DNA of 64,000 bases from Halobacillus hunanensis (GTDB taxonomy: Bacteria > Bacillota > Bacilli > Bacillales > Halobacillaceae), in contig NZ_FVZB01000007.1 in NCBI RefSeq assembly GCF_900166655.1, forward strand, positions 992,001 to 1,056,000, in the 5' to 3' direction. The first letter of the stretch is position 1; the number at the start of each line of letters is the position of its first letter. The translations under genes and the position numbers were made by a program. The notes under the pieces were generated by a model that ran no database searches, had not been told where the DNA came from, and was given only the letters and a program-made list of their open reading frames with translations. Below, piece after piece: positions 8,934 to 18,226 of this stretch.

Positions 8934-9296
8934 TTAATTTTTCAGATCGGGTCTCAGCTGAGTTGCATGATAATGATAAACATGGTTAACTTCTGTCTGA
9001 TCAAGTGAAGTATCAACCGTGACCATAACGCGGATACATTTGACCAGACTTTGGGGAACTGGAATCTCCGTCATGCACATGACTGGTACATATGTCCATC
9101 CCTCAAGCAGCCGTAAAGATTTCGCTGGAAAAGCTGCATTAAGATCCTCGGTTACTGTAAACAGGACAGAGGTCACCTTCTCGGGTTTTATATCATTCTG
9201 AGAAATAATGTCGATCATAAGTTCGTGTGCTTTTTCTACAATTTCTTCCCCATTATTTTGATCAACTGTTGTGGCTCCTCTCACACCTCTGATCAA
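8934..9296 (-). CDS. aroH: Chorismate mutase, AroH class
   Basis: Monofunctional chorismate mutase of the trimeric B. subtilis type, 120 residues. The active-site residues known for that family can be placed: Arg6, Cys74, Glu77 and Arg89, inside MIRGVRGATT, PVMCMTEIPVP and KCIRVMVTV. It turns chorismate into prephenate for the downstream tyrA. Its start overlaps the aroB stop by four bases. It is followed by hisC only 16 bases on, where trpEDCFBA would be found in B. subtilis. Confidence 0.96.
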   Translation of the reverse strand: MIRGVRGATTVDQNNGEEIVEKAHELMIDIISQNDIKPEKVTSVLFTVTEDLNAAFPAKSLRLLEGWTYVPVMCMTEIPVPQSLVKCIRVMVTVDTSLDQTEVNHVYHYHATQLRPDLKN

Positions 9297-10378
9297 TCAA
9301 GCGTCCCCCCTTCAACTTTTATAAAGTCAGTCATGAACTGAATTAGTTCCCTATCTTCCAATGGCGCAACAGCAGGAGAACCAATTTGATTTAGTAAGAC
9401 AAAATGGATGGTGCTGCCTACTGTTTTCTTATCCCACTTCATTTTTTCAATAGTACGTTCTGGATCTATTTGAGAGATAAGGTGGAGCGGATAACGATTA
9501 TGACGAAGCCAGGCAGTATAGGAGTTGATCGGTAAATCAGCACTCAATTTCTGCTCACTAATTTTCATCGCAAACAGAATTCCTATGGCTACGGCCTCTC
9601 CATGAGTAATCTCTCCATATCCAAACTCTGCTTCTAAGGCATGAGCCAAAGTATGCCCTAGATTTAAATGTTTGCGCAAGCCTGCTTCTCTTTCATCAGC
9701 TTCAACAACCTGCGCTTTCACGCTGATGCCCGAAGTCAAATGTTCTATCAGCTCTGTCTGATCTACCTCTGATAAAGATGTGTGCATTAATTGTTGAAAC
9801 CATTTATGATCACTTAGCAGTGCATGCTTCACTACTTCACCAAACCCTGACCTGACTTCCTGGCTTGTTAAGGTATTCATAACTTCCGTATCATAAATGA
9901 CTTGTACAGGGCTGTAAAAACTACCAATCAAATTTTTCCCCTTGTGATGATTAATAGCTACTTTACCACCTACACTGCTGTCGTGAGCTAAGATAGATGT
10001 AGGTACTTGTAAGAAGTCAACTCCTCGCAAGTAAGTAGCTGCTACAAAACCAGTCAGATCACCTATCATTCCCCCTCCAAGCGCCACAATCAAGGATTGG
10101 CGATCCAACTGTAATTCAAGACATCGATCCAGCAAGCTGCTGTAACAGGCCATACTTTTCGACCCTTCACCTGCTGGAACTATTTCGAATGAGACTTCAG
10201 TATTCTCTCCAAAGGCTGAGATCACGTCATTTAAATAAAGAGGAGCGACATTTGAATCCGTAACGATAAACACTTTGGCATATTCACTTTTTAATAAATC
10301 AGAAATTTTATACCGTAATCCACTCCCAATATTGACGTCATACTGATGTTGAAATGACTGAATCGTTAATGTAGTCAT
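9293..10378 (-). CDS. aroB: 3-dehydroquinate synthase
   Basis: NAD- and metal-dependent cyclisation of DAHP to 3-dehydroquinate, step two of the shikimate pathway. 361 residues, normal length. Motifs: GGGMIGDLTGF (nucleotide binding), HKGKNLIGSFY, RSGFGEVVKH, and the metal-ligand segments NLGHTLAHALE and HGEAVAIG. Its ATG follows the aroC stop codon with no gap, so the two are coupled. Confidence 0.97.
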   Translation of the reverse strand: MTTLTIQSFQHQYDVNIGSGLRYKISDLLKSEYAKVFIVTDSNVAPLYLNDVISAFGENTEVSFEIVPAGEGSKSMACYSSLLDRCLELQLDRQSLIVALGGGMIGDLTGFVAATYLRGVDFLQVPTSILAHDSSVGGKVAINHHKGKNLIGSFYSPVQVIYDTEVMNTLTSQEVRSGFGEVVKHALLSDHKWFQQLMHTSLSEVDQTELIEHLTSGISVKAQVVEADEREAGLRKHLNLGHTLAHALEAEFGYGEITHGEAVAIGILFAMKISEQKLSADLPINSYTAWLRHNRYPLHLISQIDPERTIEKMKWDKKTVGSTIHFVLLNQIGSPAVAPLEDRELIQFMTDFIKVEGGTLD

Positions 10379-11545
10379 CTAGAAACTGCGAACCTCCTTC
10401 CGATAATCATCTACCGCCCGTTTTAAGCGCGGAAAATAATCAGAAGGGAATTCTTCCGTAATAGCTTTAGCTATTTCAAAGGCAACAATATGCTCCATAA
10501 CAACCGAAGCTGCCGGAACCGCACATGAATCTGAACGTTCAATACTAGCCTGAAAAGATTCCTTTGTCTCAATATCGACACTTTGAAGTGGCTTATATAG
10601 AGTTGGGATGGGTTTCATAACCCCTTTTACAACGATTGGCATTCCTGTAGTCATTCCGCCTTCAAAACCACCGAGACGATTTGTTCTTCGATAATATCCA
10701 CGTTCTTCACTCCATAAAATTTCGTCGTGGACTTCGCTGCCATTCCTTCTTGCCGCTTCAAAACCAAGTCCAAACTCTACACCCTTGAAAGCATTAATAC
10801 TCATAACACTTCCAGCGATTCTTCCATCCAGTTTTCGATCATATTGGACATAGGAACCTAACCCTGGCGGCATTCCCTCTACATATACTTCAGCAACTCC
10901 GCCAATCGAGTCTCCCTCTTTCTTAGCTTGATCAATGGCTTCCATCATTTTACCTGCTGCCTGTTCATCAAATGTTCGTACAGGAGAAGCCTCAGATATA
11001 GCAGCTCGCTCTTGAACAGACAGGGTCTCATCCACTTCACTAACAATGCCTGCAATCTCTCGAACATAACCGGCTACTTCGATTCCAAGTTCGCGCAGTA
11101 ATACTTTCGCAACAGCGCCAGCCCCTACTCTAGCTGCAGTCTCACGTGCTGATGAGCGTTCTAAAACATTACGCATATCGCGATGGCCGTATTTCAAACC
11201 GCCGTTAAGGTCTGCATGCCCAGGTCTTGGTCTTGAAATGGTTCGCCTGACTTCAGCTTCCTCAGCTAATGGTGCATCACCCATAATATCACGCCAATGT
11301 TTAAAGTCGTCGTTATGTACCACTAGTGAAATTGGTGAACCTAAAGTGTACCCATGGCGAACACCACTCGTGATTTCAACTAAATCTTTTTCAATTTGCA
11401 TCCTTCGCCCGCGGCCATGCCCTCCTTGTCTGCGGATAAGTGATTCATTAATCTGATCTGCTACGAGTGGCAAGTGTGAAGGTACTCCCTCGATAATCGT
11501 CGTCAGCTGTTTTCCATGTGATTCTCCAGCCGTTAAATAACGCAT
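10379..11545 (-). CDS. aroC: Chorismate synthase
   Basis: FMN-dependent anti-1,4 elimination of EPSP to chorismate. 388 residues from ATG 11543-11545, which begins [11 protein letters not shown], the invariant family start, behind AGGGGG at 9 bases. A start 48 bases upstream lacks this support. Motifs: [32 protein letters not shown] and [14 protein letters not shown]. First gene of the aromatic operon (aroF in B. subtilis naming). A TGATATAGT sequence upstream could be an extended -10 element, but the promoter is not clear. Confidence 0.97.
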   Translation of the reverse strand: MRYLTAGESHGKQLTTIIEGVPSHLPLVADQINESLIRRQGGHGRGRRMQIEKDLVEITSGVRHGYTLGSPISLVVHNDDFKHWRDIMGDAPLAEEAEVRRTISRPRPGHADLNGGLKYGHRDMRNVLERSSARETAARVGAGAVAKVLLRELGIEVAGYVREIAGIVSEVDETLSVQERAAISEASPVRTFDEQAAGKMMEAIDQAKKEGDSIGGVAEVYVEGMPPGLGSYVQYDRKLDGRIAGSVMSINAFKGVEFGLGFEAARRNGSEVHDEILWSEERGYYRRTNRLGGFEGGMTTGMPIVVKGVMKPIPTLYKPLQSVDIETKESFQASIERSDSCAVPAASVVMEHIVAFEIAKAITEEFPSDYFPRLKRAVDDYRKEVRSF

Positions 11546-11694
11546 ATACGACAGCCCCCTGTTGTAATTTTTAAATAATACTATATCATACACATCGAGA
11601 TTTGTGTGCTTTAACGTTGCAAAGTTCTAAAAAATAATAAAAAAACTTCGGTTAAACTCCTTGATTACAAAGGCTTGTAACGAACGGACCCTGT

Positions 11695-12468
11695 TTAATC
11701 CTTTCTATAAAAAAATGTATCAAAAGATTTTAACCGGTATTGATGTGGGGAAAATATTTGTTCTGTGCTTCCTACAAAGAAGATGCCATCTTTATTTAAA
11801 GCTTTACTAAATTTAGTGTAGATCGTTGATTTCGCATCTTCTGTAAAGTAAATAAGAACGTTTCTGCATACGATCAAATCATTTTGCGGTTCATACTGGT
11901 CAGCCAGCAAATTATGTTTTTTAAAAGTAACACATGATTTTATATTGTTGCTAATTTTATATAAACTTTGTTGCTTTGTAAAATACTTCTGCTTCATTTT
12001 TTCTGGCATTTCTCTTAAAGCTCGTTCAGGATAAACTCCAAGTTTGGCTCGCTGAATAGCCTTTTCATCAATATCTGTAGCAACAATTTTAATTTGATCA
12101 ATGGGAAGGTATTGATTAAGTATGATAGCTAACGTATACGGCTCCTCTCCCGTTGAACAAGCCGCGCTCCAAATTTTTATATGTTTACGCTTTTTTAGTA
12201 GATGTGGTACAACTTTATTTTCGAGAACTTCCCACCTCTGTCTATTCCGGTAGAACTCGGAAACATTGATCGTAATTCTGTCTAATAATTCATTAAACAA
12301 ACCCGGATTTTTATGTAAAGACCTATAGTATTCTTGAAAATCCGCAAATCCCTTTTTATCACGTAAGGACGTTAACCTCCGTTTCATCTGCGCCTCTTTA
12401 TAAAGATATAAATCAATTCCTGATTTCAGTTTGAAATTAGCTACAAATTCCTGGTAGTCATGACTCAT
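11695..12468 (-). CDS. cheR: Chemotaxis protein methyltransferase CheR
   Basis: S-adenosylmethionine-dependent methylation of glutamates on chemoreceptors, needed for adaptation. 257 residues: N-terminal alpha-helical CheR domain (about 1-70), then the SAM-binding domain with SACSTGEEPYTLA near residue 101 and NDLIVCRNVLIYFT near 196. It lies alone between ndk and aroC as in B. subtilis, far from the main chemotaxis operon. No strong terminator follows it. Confidence 0.95.
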   Translation of the reverse strand: MSHDYQEFVANFKLKSGIDLYLYKEAQMKRRLTSLRDKKGFADFQEYYRSLHKNPGLFNELLDRITINVSEFYRNRQRWEVLENKVVPHLLKKRKHIKIWSAACSTGEEPYTLAIILNQYLPIDQIKIVATDIDEKAIQRAKLGVYPERALREMPEKMKQKYFTKQQSLYKISNNIKSCVTFKKHNLLADQYEPQNDLIVCRNVLIYFTEDAKSTIYTKFSKALNKDGIFFVGSTEQIFSPHQYRLKSFDTFFYRKD

Positions 12469-12542
12469 GTATCATACTCCTTACCCTCTGTTTATCTTAA
12501 TAGATTACTGCAACGAATAGGATGTGTAAATCATTTAGCCAT

Positions 12543-12568
12543 AAAAAAAACGCCTTTAAACAAGGCGA
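12543..12568 (-). terminator. Terminator after ndk
   Basis: Minus strand: CGCCTT (12562-12567 side) pairs with AAGGCG across a short loop and is followed by eight Ts (12543-12550). Confidence 0.8.
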
Positions 12569-12581
12569 ATTTTTCGTCGTA

Positions 12582-13028
12582 TTAATAAACCCAGGCTGAG
12601 TTGTCTTTGTTATAAGTGTTAAGTTCTGCTTGTTCGAAAAATAGATTGATTTCGCGTTCAGCGCTTTCAATGGAATCTGAACCATGAATCACGTTCTTTC
12701 CAACTGTTACACCATAATCACCGCGGATCGTTCCTGTTGTGGCATCCTTAGGATTAGTTGCTCCCATCATTTGCCTCGCTGTAGCAATAACATTCTCACC
12801 TTCCCATACCATAGCAAATACTGGTCCGGAAGTGATAAAACTAACAAGTTCTCCAAAGAAAGGTTTATCACGATGCTCACCATAATGTTCTTCTGCAAGG
12901 GAGTCTTTAATTGTCATTAGTTTTGCTCCAACTAGTTTATAGCCTTTTTTTTCGAACTTAGCTACAATTTCTCCGATTAGATTTCTTTGTACGCCGTCTG
13001 GTTTAACCATTAGAAAAGTCTTTTCCAT
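12582..13028 (-). CDS. ndk: Nucleoside diphosphate kinase
   Basis: Transfers the gamma phosphate from ATP to other nucleoside diphosphates through a phosphohistidine. 148 residues. The family start [15 protein letters not shown] and the active-site block NVIHGSDS with its histidine near residue 115 are clear. I chose ATG 13026-13028, preceded by GGGGTGG, rather than a start three codons upstream. It has its own promoter (13087-13115) and terminator. Confidence 0.97.
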   Translation of the reverse strand: MEKTFLMVKPDGVQRNLIGEIVAKFEKKGYKLVGAKLMTIKDSLAEEHYGEHRDKPFFGELVSFITSGPVFAMVWEGENVIATARQMMGATNPKDATTGTIRGDYGVTVGKNVIHGSDSIESAEREINLFFEQAELNTYNKDNSAWVY

Positions 13029-13086
13029 ATTTACCACCCCATGATTATGTATGATTTGAAAGCGCTTTTAACAAGCGCCAATAAAG

Positions 13087-13115
13087 ATTCTACCAAAGAA
13101 ATTGGATTGTGGCAA
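13087..13115 (-). promoter_or_regulatory. Sigma-A promoter of ndk
   Basis: Minus strand TTGCCA (13110-13115), 17-base spacer, TAGAAT (13087-13092). It starts 5 bases beyond the hepT stop codon and is the only good promoter match in the hepT-ndk gap. Confidence 0.6.
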
Positions 13116-13119
13116 TCCA

Positions 13120-14091
13120 TTATGCACGTCTTTTACCAATATACTTGGCAATTCCTTTTAAGGTTTGCTTAGCACGAATATTTGGTAACTTTTCCAATGA
13201 TTCATAAGCCTTATTTAAATATTGATCACTTACTGCCAGGGAACGTTGAATTGAACCGTTGGACTGGATCTCTTTAATTAGCGGCTCGATGGCAGCAGAA
13301 GTAAGCTCAGTGTTACTATTAAACACATGTTGAGTTTGCTCTTTAAACTTACTATCTTCAAGAGAAAATAGAACTGGCAAGGTTATATTTCCTTGCAGTA
13401 AATCACTGCCAGCTGGTTTACCCAGTTCTTTCTCGGAGGCGGTAAAATCCAGCACATCGTCAATAATTTGATAAGACATCCCAACATAGTAGCCGTAGCG
13501 GTATAATGCTAGCTCTTCTTCCTTTGAAACATTTGCAGCAATAGCCCCCAGCCGACAGCTGGCGGCAATAAGAATAGCTGTTTTTCTTTTTATTCGGCGC
13601 AAATAGTTCCTGAAATTCTGCTCTACATTATATTTGTCCTGGATTTGTTCAATTTCACCGAGACATAACTCCACCATTGTCTTTGCTAAAATCTGGTGTG
13701 CTCTAGGGTTATCAAGAGTCGATAAGTTTTCCAGTGAACGAGCAAAAATGTAATCCCCAGTGTACATGGCAATTCGATTATCCCATTTAGATTTAATAGT
13801 AGGTTCGCCTCTTCGCAATTCTGCTTCATCAATTACATCGTCATGAACGAGCGAAGCCGTATGTATAAGTTCGAGTGACACAGCGACCGCTTTCATCCGC
13901 TCAAGATTATAATCTCCGAATTTGCCTGCCAGTAAAACAAAAACCGGCCGTATCCGTTTTCCACCTGCTTTTAGCAGCTGACTGGAGGCTTCTCTTAGAA
14001 CGGGATTCTCCGATTGGATCGTTTCGTTAACTGCCTCTTCAATTTTATATAAATCTTGCTTTAAAAAAGAGTAAATCATGGCTAATTTCAT
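13120..14091 (-). CDS. hepT: Heptaprenyl diphosphate synthase component II
   Basis: Catalytic subunit of the two-part prenyltransferase that makes the C35 side chain of menaquinone-7. 323 residues. First aspartate-rich motif DDVID at 84-88, second DDVLD at 211-215; the KRIRP motif near residue 45 and the arginine pair after the first motif are intact. It works with HepS encoded two genes upstream. Ribosome site AAGGATG. It lies 16 bases after menG. Confidence 0.95.
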   Translation of the reverse strand: MKLAMIYSFLKQDLYKIEEAVNETIQSENPVLREASSQLLKAGGKRIRPVFVLLAGKFGDYNLERMKAVAVSLELIHTASLVHDDVIDEAELRRGEPTIKSKWDNRIAMYTGDYIFARSLENLSTLDNPRAHQILAKTMVELCLGEIEQIQDKYNVEQNFRNYLRRIKRKTAILIAASCRLGAIAANVSKEEELALYRYGYYVGMSYQIIDDVLDFTASEKELGKPAGSDLLQGNITLPVLFSLEDSKFKEQTQHVFNSNTELTSAAIEPLIKEIQSNGSIQRSLAVSDQYLNKAYESLEKLPNIRAKQTLKGIAKYIGKRRA

Positions 14092-14107
14092 ATTTCTTCA
14101 TCCTTGA

Positions 14108-14824
14108 TCATAACGATTGCTTTTCCCCGAGGTGCATAGCGGCGACTCCGCCTGTAAACGACTTCACCTTAACATTAGTCAGCCCTGCTTGTTGAAACAT
14201 TGCTGCTAGCTCATCCTTACCTGGAAAATCTTTTGCTGATTCATGAAGCCAACTGTATTCCTGATAACTCTTAGCAAACAACTTACCAAATAGCGGCATA
14301 ATGTTTCTGAAGTAAAAATAGTAAAGTCGTTTAAATACAGGGCTCTCTGGTTGTGATGTTTCTAAACAAACTACCTTGCCGCCAGGCTTCACCACACGAT
14401 GCATTTCTTTTAATACTTGCAGGTAATCCGGTACATTTCTCAACCCGAAGCCAATCGTGACAAAATCAAACTGATCATCGTCAAATGGCAGTTCCATAGC
14501 ATTCCCGTGCTCAAACTCTACATGTTTCATTTTAGATTGCAGCTTCTTTTTTATGCCAACTGAGAGCATATTTACACTAAAGTCAAGGCCTACTACCTTC
14601 CCTGAAGGCCCGACCTCTTCAGCCAGCGCCATAGTCCAATCTCCAGTCCCGCAGCATACATCAAGCGTATGATCCCCTTTAGAAACGTTCATTCGCTTCA
14701 TGACCTCTTTACGCCATAGTCTGTGCTGTTGGAAGGAAATAATAGAATTCATACGATCATAACGCTTGTAGATTTTCTCGAATACGTGATGAACACGTTC
14801 TTCCTTTGTCTGTTGCTGCATCAT
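14108..14824 (-). CDS. menG: Demethylmenaquinone methyltransferase
   Basis: SAM-dependent C-methylation, the last step of menaquinone synthesis (ubiE/menH family). 238 residues. SAM-binding motif [10 protein letters not shown] at 54-63, then VVGLDFS; the [16 protein letters not shown] and [10 protein letters not shown] blocks are typical. Placed between the two subunit genes of heptaprenyl diphosphate synthase, whose product forms its substrate side chain. Directly abuts the hepS stop codon. Confidence 0.95.
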   Translation of the reverse strand: MMQQQTKEERVHHVFEKIYKRYDRMNSIISFQQHRLWRKEVMKRMNVSKGDHTLDVCCGTGDWTMALAEEVGPSGKVVGLDFSVNMLSVGIKKKLQSKMKHVEFEHGNAMELPFDDDQFDFVTIGFGLRNVPDYLQVLKEMHRVVKPGGKVVCLETSQPESPVFKRLYYFYFRNIMPLFGKLFAKSYQEYSWLHESAKDFPGKDELAAMFQQAGLTNVKVKSFTGGVAAMHLGEKQSL

Positions 14825-15610
14825 TTACCCTTCCTCTACAATATGCTTCTCATAAAATTTGTGATGAATAGCGGTATGGATATAAGATTTTAACCAATTA
14901 AAATGAATCGGAAGCTGAGATACGGTAGCTTCTAGGCGAGTGATATGTTTTTGCAGCATTTGCTCTAGACTTACCATCACTTGACCGCTTGATTCTGGTT
15001 TTCTAACCAGCCTATCTATCAGTGGAGAAAATTTACCTTCCTGATAGCTTGTCTTCTCATCAATCAGTCTTTTCGCTAACAGCCACTCTCCTGCCATATC
15101 ATTAATAGTCGTCTTTTGTACATACGAGGCTACTCGTTGAATTAACAAGGATTCAATTTTCTTTAAGGAGATTAAAAACTCCTGGAACGAGTCTACATCT
15201 TTGTAATAGAGCTCCATTTTTAATTCATTAATTTCCTTAATCGCTCCAGCTAGTGTTCGAATCATAGGTATATCGTTAAGCTGTGATAGCAAATAGTAAT
15301 ATAGGCCACTGTAATAGTCACCGGCAAGCACAGTGAGTTGGCGTGTACGAATCGTTTCCTTCTCATCATCATCGTCAGTCAATGTGACAAGATCATGAGT
15401 GTCGAGAGCGATTTGAACAAGCATCGTTGTAATCACGTACTGTTCTTTTTTCACAGGAGATAGGGTTGTATGATCCATGATAGAAGACAGAATAACCAGC
15501 TTGTCTTCATCAATAACTGGCTCTGGAATAAATTTCGCCAAAAAGGGGTGGCGAACTTGAGAGGCAATTTTTTGTTTTAATTGTTTGAGATTCACTTCTG
15601 ATGTGTTCAC
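14825..15610 (-). CDS. hepS: Heptaprenyl diphosphate synthase component I
   Basis: Non-catalytic small subunit of the menaquinone side-chain synthase, 261 residues. It has no aspartate-rich motif, as expected. The assignment rests on the conserved hepS-menG-hepT order and on the family patterns HPFLAKFIPEPVIDEDKL, LAGDYYSGLYYYLLS and INELKMELYYK. Sequence conservation in this family is low, so context is important. An extended -10 promoter lies just upstream. Confidence 0.9.
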   Translation of the reverse strand: MNTSEVNLKQLKQKIASQVRHPFLAKFIPEPVIDEDKLVILSSIMDHTTLSPVKKEQYVITTMLVQIALDTHDLVTLTDDDDEKETIRTRQLTVLAGDYYSGLYYYLLSQLNDIPMIRTLAGAIKEINELKMELYYKDVDSFQEFLISLKKIESLLIQRVASYVQKTTINDMAGEWLLAKRLIDEKTSYQEGKFSPLIDRLVRKPESSGQVMVSLEQMLQKHITRLEATVSQLPIHFNWLKSYIHTAIHHKFYEKHIVEEG

Positions 15611-15654
15611 CTATATCACCTGATCCCTTTCATAAACACGGTTAAAGCACATCA

Positions 15655-15663
15655 ATTATACCA
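15655..15663 (-). promoter_or_regulatory. Extended -10 promoter element upstream of hepS
   Basis: Minus strand TGG-TATAAT (15655-15663), a perfect -10 hexamer with the TGn extension, 45 bases before the hepS start. No good -35 match was found at the right distance, which is acceptable for an extended -10 promoter. Confidence 0.45.
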
Positions 15664-15717
15664 TAAATCGATGCGTGAAGCTGTTGTTATGTAGGATAAG
15701 ATCTAAACATGGCAAAA

Positions 15718-15942
15718 TTACTCTGCTTCTGTTGACATCTCTCCATGACGAGTTTGAATGATGGCCTTGCCCCGAACTTTAACAGCTGAGGTATGCTCAG
15801 TAAACTGGGCAATCATTATTTCTCCACGATCTAGTTTTTCTGAATGATGGAAGCGAGTGTCCGTGCCTCTGGTTAACCCTATTACGTTCACACCGTCCTC
15901 TTCAGCTTTTATTACGAAAAAATCATTTTCGGATGCAGTCAT
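15718..15942 (-). CDS. mtrB: Tryptophan-activated RNA-binding attenuation protein (TRAP)
   Basis: Ring-forming regulator that binds tryptophan and then GAG/UAG repeats in trp leader RNA. 74 residues from ATG 15940-15942 behind AAAGGGGA. A TTG one codon upstream would give 75 residues and the B. subtilis numbering. The central block [21 protein letters not shown] and the KVRGKA segment with the RNA-contact Lys and Arg are conserved. Unusually, mtrA/folE, its B. subtilis partner gene, is absent, and the trp operon is missing from its normal place nearby. It has its own promoter. Confidence 0.95.
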   Translation of the reverse strand: MTASENDFFVIKAEEDGVNVIGLTRGTDTRFHHSEKLDRGEIMIAQFTEHTSAVKVRGKAIIQTRHGEMSTEAE

Positions 15943-15968
15943 CAATCTATCCCCTTTCTTCTAGTCAT

Positions 15969-15997
15969 ACTATCTCTTATTCCTTATATTATGTCAA
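15969..15997 (-). promoter_or_regulatory. Sigma-A promoter of mtrB
   Basis: Minus strand perfect -35 TTGACA (15992-15997), 17-base spacer, GATAGT (15969-15974). It lies between the hbs terminator and the mtrB ribosome site, so mtrB need not depend on hbs readthrough. Confidence 0.55.
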
Positions 15998-16019
15998 AGA
16001 TTCACGCTTTTTGCTATCA

Positions 16020-16048
16020 AAAAAAGGGTGCTAAAGTTAGCACCCTTT
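16020..16048 (-). terminator. Terminator after hbs
   Basis: Perfect 12-bp inverted repeat (16023-16034 with 16037-16048) around a 2-base loop; on the minus strand the stem ends in a run of Ts. Confidence 0.9.
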
Positions 16049-16064
16049 CGGCCCTATGTAGCCA

Positions 16065-16337
16065 TTATTTAACGGCGTCTTTAAGAGCCTTGCCTGGTTT
16101 GAAAGCAGGAACTTTGCTTGCGGAAATTTCGATTTCTTCACCTGTTTGTGGGTTACGACCTTTACGAGCCGCACGCTCACGTACTTCGAAGTTACCGAAT
16201 CCGATTAGCTGTACTTTCTCACCATCTTTTAGTGATCCCATGATAGATTCAAATACAGAGTCAACTGCTTGAGTTGCATCTTTCTTAGAAAGCTCTGCTT
16301 TTTCTGATACAGCGTTAATTAGATCAGTTTTATTCAT
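16065..16337 (-). CDS. hbs: DNA-binding protein HU
   Basis: Nucleoid-associated histone-like protein, 90 residues, normal HU length. The family start [21 protein letters not shown] and the beta-arm segment [14 protein letters not shown] are intact. ATG 16335-16337 chosen over a GTG three codons upstream; the ribosome site is a strong GGGAGGAGGTG. The leader of about 90 bases is long and contains palindromes. Monocistronic: promoter at 16434-16462 and terminator at 16020-16048. Confidence 0.98.
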   Translation of the reverse strand: MNKTDLINAVSEKAELSKKDATQAVDSVFESIMGSLKDGEKVQLIGFGNFEVRERAARKGRNPQTGEEIEISASKVPAFKPGKALKDAVK

Positions 16338-16433
16338 GACATTCACCTCCTCCCAAGAAGGTTGCTTTCATTCAAGTGAAATTACTTTCACTTAAAATGC
16401 TTATTTAACAGTCATCATGTGATGACAAGCCTT

Positions 16434-16462
16434 ATAATAAACGAGTTTGCCACATAATTCAA
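16434..16462 (-). promoter_or_regulatory. Sigma-A promoter of hbs and its leader
   Basis: Minus strand TTGAAT (16457-16462), 17-base spacer, TATTAT (16434-16439). The transcribed leader contains the hairpin AAGTGAAA/TTTCACTT (16374-16393) upstream of the ribosome site. The 360-base spoIVA-hbs gap holds only this promoter, the leader and the two hairpins near spoIVA. Confidence 0.65.
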
Positions 16463-16554
16463 TAGAGAATCGTTTATAAATCGCATAGTAAAGCGATTCT
16501 CCTAGTTTTTCAACCGTTTTATAAGGTTGTTTTCAGCGATAATGCCCGAACAGC

Positions 16555-16598
16555 AAAAACCTCCTAAACCCTATTATATCAAGGTTTTAGGAGGTTTT
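16555..16598. terminator. Strong bidirectional hairpin between spoIVA and hbs
   Basis: Inverted repeat AAAACCTCCTAAA (16556-16568) with its complement at 16586-16598, separated by 17 bases. T-runs are available on both strands. It may be a second terminator behind spoIVA that insulates the hbs promoter. Confidence 0.65.
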
Positions 16599-16661
16599 TA
16601 TTGAAATTTACACTTTAAGATTGTATGTTGCTGCAAAAATCCATCTAAGCAGATAATTTTT

Positions 16662-16700
16662 TTCAAAAAAAATTAAAAACGGCCCGCTTAGGAGCCGTTA
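16662..16700 (-). terminator. Terminator at the spoIVA stop codon
   Basis: Hairpin AACGGC/GCCGTT (16678-16699) with a T-rich tail on the minus strand (16661-16677). The spoIVA stop codon lies within the stem. Confidence 0.75.
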
Positions 16701-18176
16701 TAAGATAATCGCAATCATTCCGCCAGATCCTTCATTGATGATTCTCTCTAGTGTATCTTTCAATTTGTATCTGGCATTTTCTGGCATAAGTGAAAGTTTT
16801 GCTTGAATCCCTTCTCTTACGATGGAGCTTAGAGATCTTCCAAAAATATCCGAATTCCAAATGGAAAGTGGATCTTCTTCAAAGTCTTGCATTAAATAAC
16901 GAACAAGCTCTTCACTTTGTTTCTCTGTGCCTATAATCGGAGAGAACTCTGATTGTACATCCACTTTAACCATATGGATCGATGGAGCTACCGCTTTTAG
17001 CCTGACACCAAACCTTGAGCCTTGTCTAATGATTTCCGGTTCATCCAAGGCCATGTCCTCAAGGGTTGGTGCTGCGATTCCATATCCTGTCTGTTTCACC
17101 ATTTGCAACGCATCTGCAACTTGATCATATTCTCGCTTTGCATGCGCAAAGTCCTGCATAATTTCAAGAAGGTGGTCCTTTCCTCTAATTTCCTCCCCAA
17201 CGATCTCTTTCAACACATGATCATATAAGTGTTCAGGGGCCTGCAAATCAATTTCTGCAACGCCTTCACCAAGATCCATCCCCGAAATATGGGCGCCCGT
17301 AATATGCTCATACTGGTCAAAATTTCCGATAACATGATCAACATCACGGAGCCGTTTAATATCCTGAACCGTCTCTTCAATTGCATTTTGTAAATTATTC
17401 CGCAGCCAGTGTCTGGAATCAAGCACCATCACCCAGCTAGGTAAATTGACGTTCACCTCTAGAACAGGAAATTCAAACAAGGCTTCACGAAGTACGTTCT
17501 GCACATCCTGCTCACGCATGCTTTCCACAGATAAAGCAAGTACTGGAATGTCATATTTCTCAGCCAGTTCCTGTCTAAGTCTTTCTGTGCTTTCATGATG
17601 AGGCTGTGCAGAGTTTACGACCATAATAAATGGCTTACCAACCTCACGAAGTTCCTCAACGATCTTTTCCTCTGAAGCGACGTAATCTTCACGGGCAATT
17701 TCCCCGATTGTTCCATCCGTTGTGACGACCACACCAATCGTAGAGTGCTCCTGAATCACTTTATGTGTGCCTATTTCTGCTGCTTCATGAAAAGGTATAG
17801 CCTCTTCATACCATGGTGTATGAACCATTCTAGGTCCATGTTCATCCTCATAGCCAACCGCTCCATCTACCGCATAACCTACACAGTCTACCATTCTTAC
17901 TCGAATGTCTAAGTGTTCATCAATATTAATTGTGGCAGCCTGATTAGGTACAAATTTAGGCTCTGTTGTCATAATTGTCTTACCGGCCGCACTCTGAGGA
18001 AGTTCATCCAGAGCTCTCTCTCTTTCCGATTCCTCTTCCATATTTGGAATGACTACAAGCTCCATAAATTTTTTTATAAACGTCGATTTTCCTGTACGTA
18101 CAGCACCGACTACCCCTAAATAAATATCTCCATTCGTCCGTTTGGAAATATCGCTAAAGATATCTACCTTCTCCAA
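16698..18176 (-). CDS. spoIVA: Stage IV sporulation protein A (spore coat morphogenetic ATPase)
   Basis: Forms the basement layer of the spore coat on the outer forespore membrane by ATP-driven polymerisation. From TTG 18174-18176 it has 492 residues, exactly the length I recall for B. subtilis. The TTG follows a GGGAGGGG ribosome site by 5 bases, and the N-terminus LEKVDIFSDI matches the known MEKVDIF start. A longer reading to 18212 has no such support. Walker A GAVRTGKST with Lys30. C-terminus GGMIAIIL, the membrane-targeting tail. Expected to be mother-cell (sigma-E) expressed. Confidence 0.97.
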   Translation of the reverse strand: MEKVDIFSDISKRTNGDIYLGVVGAVRTGKSTFIKKFMELVVIPNMEEESERERALDELPQSAAGKTIMTTEPKFVPNQAATINIDEHLDIRVRMVDCVGYAVDGAVGYEDEHGPRMVHTPWYEEAIPFHEAAEIGTHKVIQEHSTIGVVVTTDGTIGEIAREDYVASEEKIVEELREVGKPFIMVVNSAQPHHESTERLRQELAEKYDIPVLALSVESMREQDVQNVLREALFEFPVLEVNVNLPSWVMVLDSRHWLRNNLQNAIEETVQDIKRLRDVDHVIGNFDQYEHITGAHISGMDLGEGVAEIDLQAPEHLYDHVLKEIVGEEIRGKDHLLEIMQDFAHAKREYDQVADALQMVKQTGYGIAAPTLEDMALDEPEIIRQGSRFGVRLKAVAPSIHMVKVDVQSEFSPIIGTEKQSEELVRYLMQDFEEDPLSIWNSDIFGRSLSSIVREGIQAKLSLMPENARYKLKDTLERIINEGSGGMIAIIL

Positions 18177-18226
18177 AGGATCCCCTCCCAGATAATATTT
18201 CACCTCATACAAGCCTGGACACTCTC

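Noticed and set aside
8918-11700. TRAP-binding GAG/UAG repeats or a T-box in the aromatic operon leader
   Set aside because: No regular triplet repeats and no T-box core sequence (GGGTGGNACCGCG) seen.
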